7,328 nt of DNA from Desulfobulbaceae bacterium (GTDB lineage Bacteria; Desulfobacterota; Desulfobulbia; Desulfobulbales; Desulfocapsaceae), in assembly GCA_031256095.1 (NCBI GenBank), contig JAIRRG010000247.1:1-7328 (forward strand). Reading direction: 5' to 3'. The position numbers were made by a program, and so were the translations under genes. Shown here piece by piece: positions 6,299 to 7,328 of this stretch (its first letter is position 1; every line of letters starts with the position of its first letter). The notes below the pieces were generated by a model. That model saw only the letters and a list, made by a program, of their open reading frames with translations. It was not told the DNA's origin and did no database searches.

Positions 6299-7051
6299 AT
6301 GAAAACGATGATTCGCGGCCTGATCTTTGATATCAACGGCACGACAACCGATATCCTGACCAACGAAGGTCATGATGAAATTTACCGGATACTGGCAAAT
6401 TTCCTCGATTATCAGGGAATTGCCTTACGGCCCGACGAGTTACGGGAAATGTATTTTGCCATCAACCGGCGGCAGCGCAAGGAGAGCGGCGAGGAGTTTG
6501 CCGAATTTGACGCGGCGGCAGTTTTTAAGGAAATCATCAGTAAGCGCGCTTCCGACTATACGGGGCGGTTGCCAGCCGCCAAGCTGCGCCTGTTGCCTGG
6601 CATTTGCGCCGAAGTCTTCCGTGCCGCCTCACGTTTTAAGCTGGAACTGTACGCTGGCGTTTCAGCCACGCTGGCGGCGATGAAACCGAAATACCAACTG
6701 GCGGCCCTTTCCGACGGCCAGAGCCTGTGGGGCTTGGCGGAACTGCACGCGGTGGGATTGGACGGCTATTTCGATCCGGTGCTGATTTCCAGTGATTTCG
6801 GTTACCGCAAGCCCGACCCGCGCCTGTTCGCCCAGGTTCTCAAAAAGATGCGGCTAACGGCGGCGGAAGTGATCTTTATCGGCAACGACATGTACCGCGA
6901 CGTCTTCGGGGCCAAGACAGCGGGCTTGAAGACGGTATTTTTCAAATCAAACCAGGGCGACCAGCGCAGCCATGGCCTTGAGGCTGATTATATCATTTAC
7001 AATTTCCCGCAACTGCTGGAAGCGGTGCGCTTTCTCGAAGCAGCGAGCTGA
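6299..7051 (+). CDS. HAD-superfamily hydrolase
   Basis: The 250-aa protein has the four HAD motifs. Motif I is FDINGTTTD (10-18) with nucleophile D11. Motif II is ALSDG (136-140) with S138. The motif III lysine K171 is in GYRKPDP, and motif IV is FIGNDMYRD (193-201) with D197 and D201. The helical insert at about 18-120 is a type I cap. It most resembles phosphoglycolate phosphatase or haloacid-dehalogenase-like proteins, but the substrate cannot be assigned. In motif I the second Asp of the usual DxD is Asn (N13), which may change or lower phosphatase activity. The gene lies 31 bp after the ParA-like gene with only a weak ribosome binding site (TAGG near 6287-6290). GC returns to about 60 % (37 of 60 at 6661-6720), so it looks native. 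A 12-bp tandem repeat begins at its stop codon. Confidence 0.85.
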   Translation: MKTMIRGLIFDINGTTTDILTNEGHDEIYRILANFLDYQGIALRPDELREMYFAINRRQRKESGEEFAEFDAAAVFKEIISKRASDYTGRLPAAKLRLLPGICAEVFRAASRFKLELYAGVSATLAAMKPKYQLAALSDGQSLWGLAELHAVGLDGYFDPVLISSDFGYRKPDPRLFAQVLKKMRLTAAEVIFIGNDMYRDVFGAKTAGLKTVFFKSNQGDQRSHGLEADYIIYNFPQLLEAVRFLEAAS

Positions 7052-7109
7052 ACCGCCAGCGGAACCGCCAGCCGAACAGCCAGCCGAACAGCCAGCCGAA
7101 CAGCCAAGG
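7050..7109 (+). repeat. Tandem repeat, five 12-bp units
   Basis: Five consecutive units follow GAACMGCCAGCC (M is A or C). Units 1-2 read GAACCGCCAGC(G/C), units 3-4 are identical GAACAGCCAGCC, and unit 5 (GAACAGCCAAGG) is degenerate. The repeat starts inside the HAD stop codon. In the frame one base ahead of HAD it encodes a (P-A-E-P/Q-P) stretch in an open frame that continues to TGA at 7200-7202, about 50 residues past the HAD stop. Copy-number change by 12 bp would not shift frame. The rest of the HAD-usp gap (7110-7253) shows no gene, terminator or convincing promoter. Confidence 0.85.
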
Positions 7110-7241
7110 CTGCACAGCGCCATTGACCGGACGCCTCAACCGGGCGGCAGTTTAGAAAAGCTTGCGCAAGACGCCACCATGTGGAACAGTCGAAGAAATT
7201 GAGAAAGCACCAACGATTGTCAGCTTGTTCATATTCGTTTG

Positions 7242-7248
7242 AAGGAGG
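7242..7248 (+). promoter_or_regulatory. Strong ribosome binding site for the Usp gene
   Basis: AAGGAGG is a near-perfect Shine-Dalgarno sequence, 5 nt before ATG 7254. It is by far the best site in the window and suggests efficient translation. Confidence 0.85.
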
Positions 7249-7253
7249 TTGCC

Positions 7254-7328
7254 ATGCCCAGGATTGCCAGTGTGCAAAAAGTCGTTGTTCCCATTGATTT
7301 TTCCGACAACTCCCGCATCATCGCCGAG
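7254..7328 (+). CDS. Universal stress protein (UspA family), partial at right edge
   Basis: Only the first 25 codons are visible. The peptide VQKVVVPIDFSDNSRIIAE (from residue 7) matches the start of UspA-family proteins: a first beta strand ending in the conserved nucleotide-contacting Asp (D15), followed by FS-x-x-S leading into helix 1. Usp proteins are cytoplasmic, often bind ATP and act in stress tolerance. The start is fixed by the strong ribosome binding site. The gene is separated from HAD by about 200 bp, so it probably has its own transcript. The C-terminal part, including the G-2x-G-9x-G(S/T) ATP motif, lies outside the window, so nucleotide binding cannot be judged. Confidence 0.8.
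   Translation, partial: MPRIASVQKVVVPIDFSDNSRIIAE

Noticed and set aside
7161..7170. Palindrome CTTGCGCAAG as operator or terminator
   Set aside because: It is a single 10-bp palindrome without a U-run, a second copy or nearby promoter boxes.
1..7328. tRNA, rRNA, CRISPR array, transposase or integrase
   Set aside because: I found no cloverleaf or rRNA segments, no spaced repeats and no recombinase motifs. The only tandem array is the short 12-bp repeat.

Overview
The window is a moderately GC-rich (about 55-60 %) bacterial chromosome segment. The murJ, ung and usp content and the overall composition would fit a Gram-negative bacterium, possibly a Desulfobacterota/Geobacter-type lineage. That taxonomic guess is weak: it rests on the general look of the proteins and no marker gene is present.

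Layout. Positions 1-359 hold no convincing gene but contain two imperfect inverted repeats. murJ (360-1946, minus strand) encodes the lipid II flippase. A 374-bp divergent gap follows, with a plausible plus-strand promoter and a 45-codon ORF that abuts ung. Downstream on the plus strand come ung (uracil-DNA glycosylase), an APH/choline-kinase-fold phosphotransferase starting on the base after the ung stop, an AlbA_2/Schlafen-like protein with a C-terminal GHKL ATPase-like domain, a ParA-type ATPase overlapping it by 4 bp, a HAD-superfamily hydrolase, a 12-bp tandem repeat starting at the HAD stop codon, and the first 25 codons of a universal stress protein behind a very strong ribosome binding site.

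How the genes work together. ung, the kinase, the AlbA_2 gene, parA-like and HAD all point the same way with gaps of 0, 39, -4 and 31 bp, so they could be co-transcribed. The AlbA_2 and ParA-like genes form a tight translationally coupled pair with clearly lower GC than ung, the kinase and HAD, which suggests they arrived together by horizontal transfer. This pair is the best candidate for an undescribed two-component system. The first protein keeps residues compatible with a Schlafen-type nuclease centre and a GHKL fold with Gln in place of the usual catalytic Glu. The second is a ParA ATPase without any visible ParB. A role in defence or in regulation of a mobile element is inference only. 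The other genes look like housekeeping or general metabolism.
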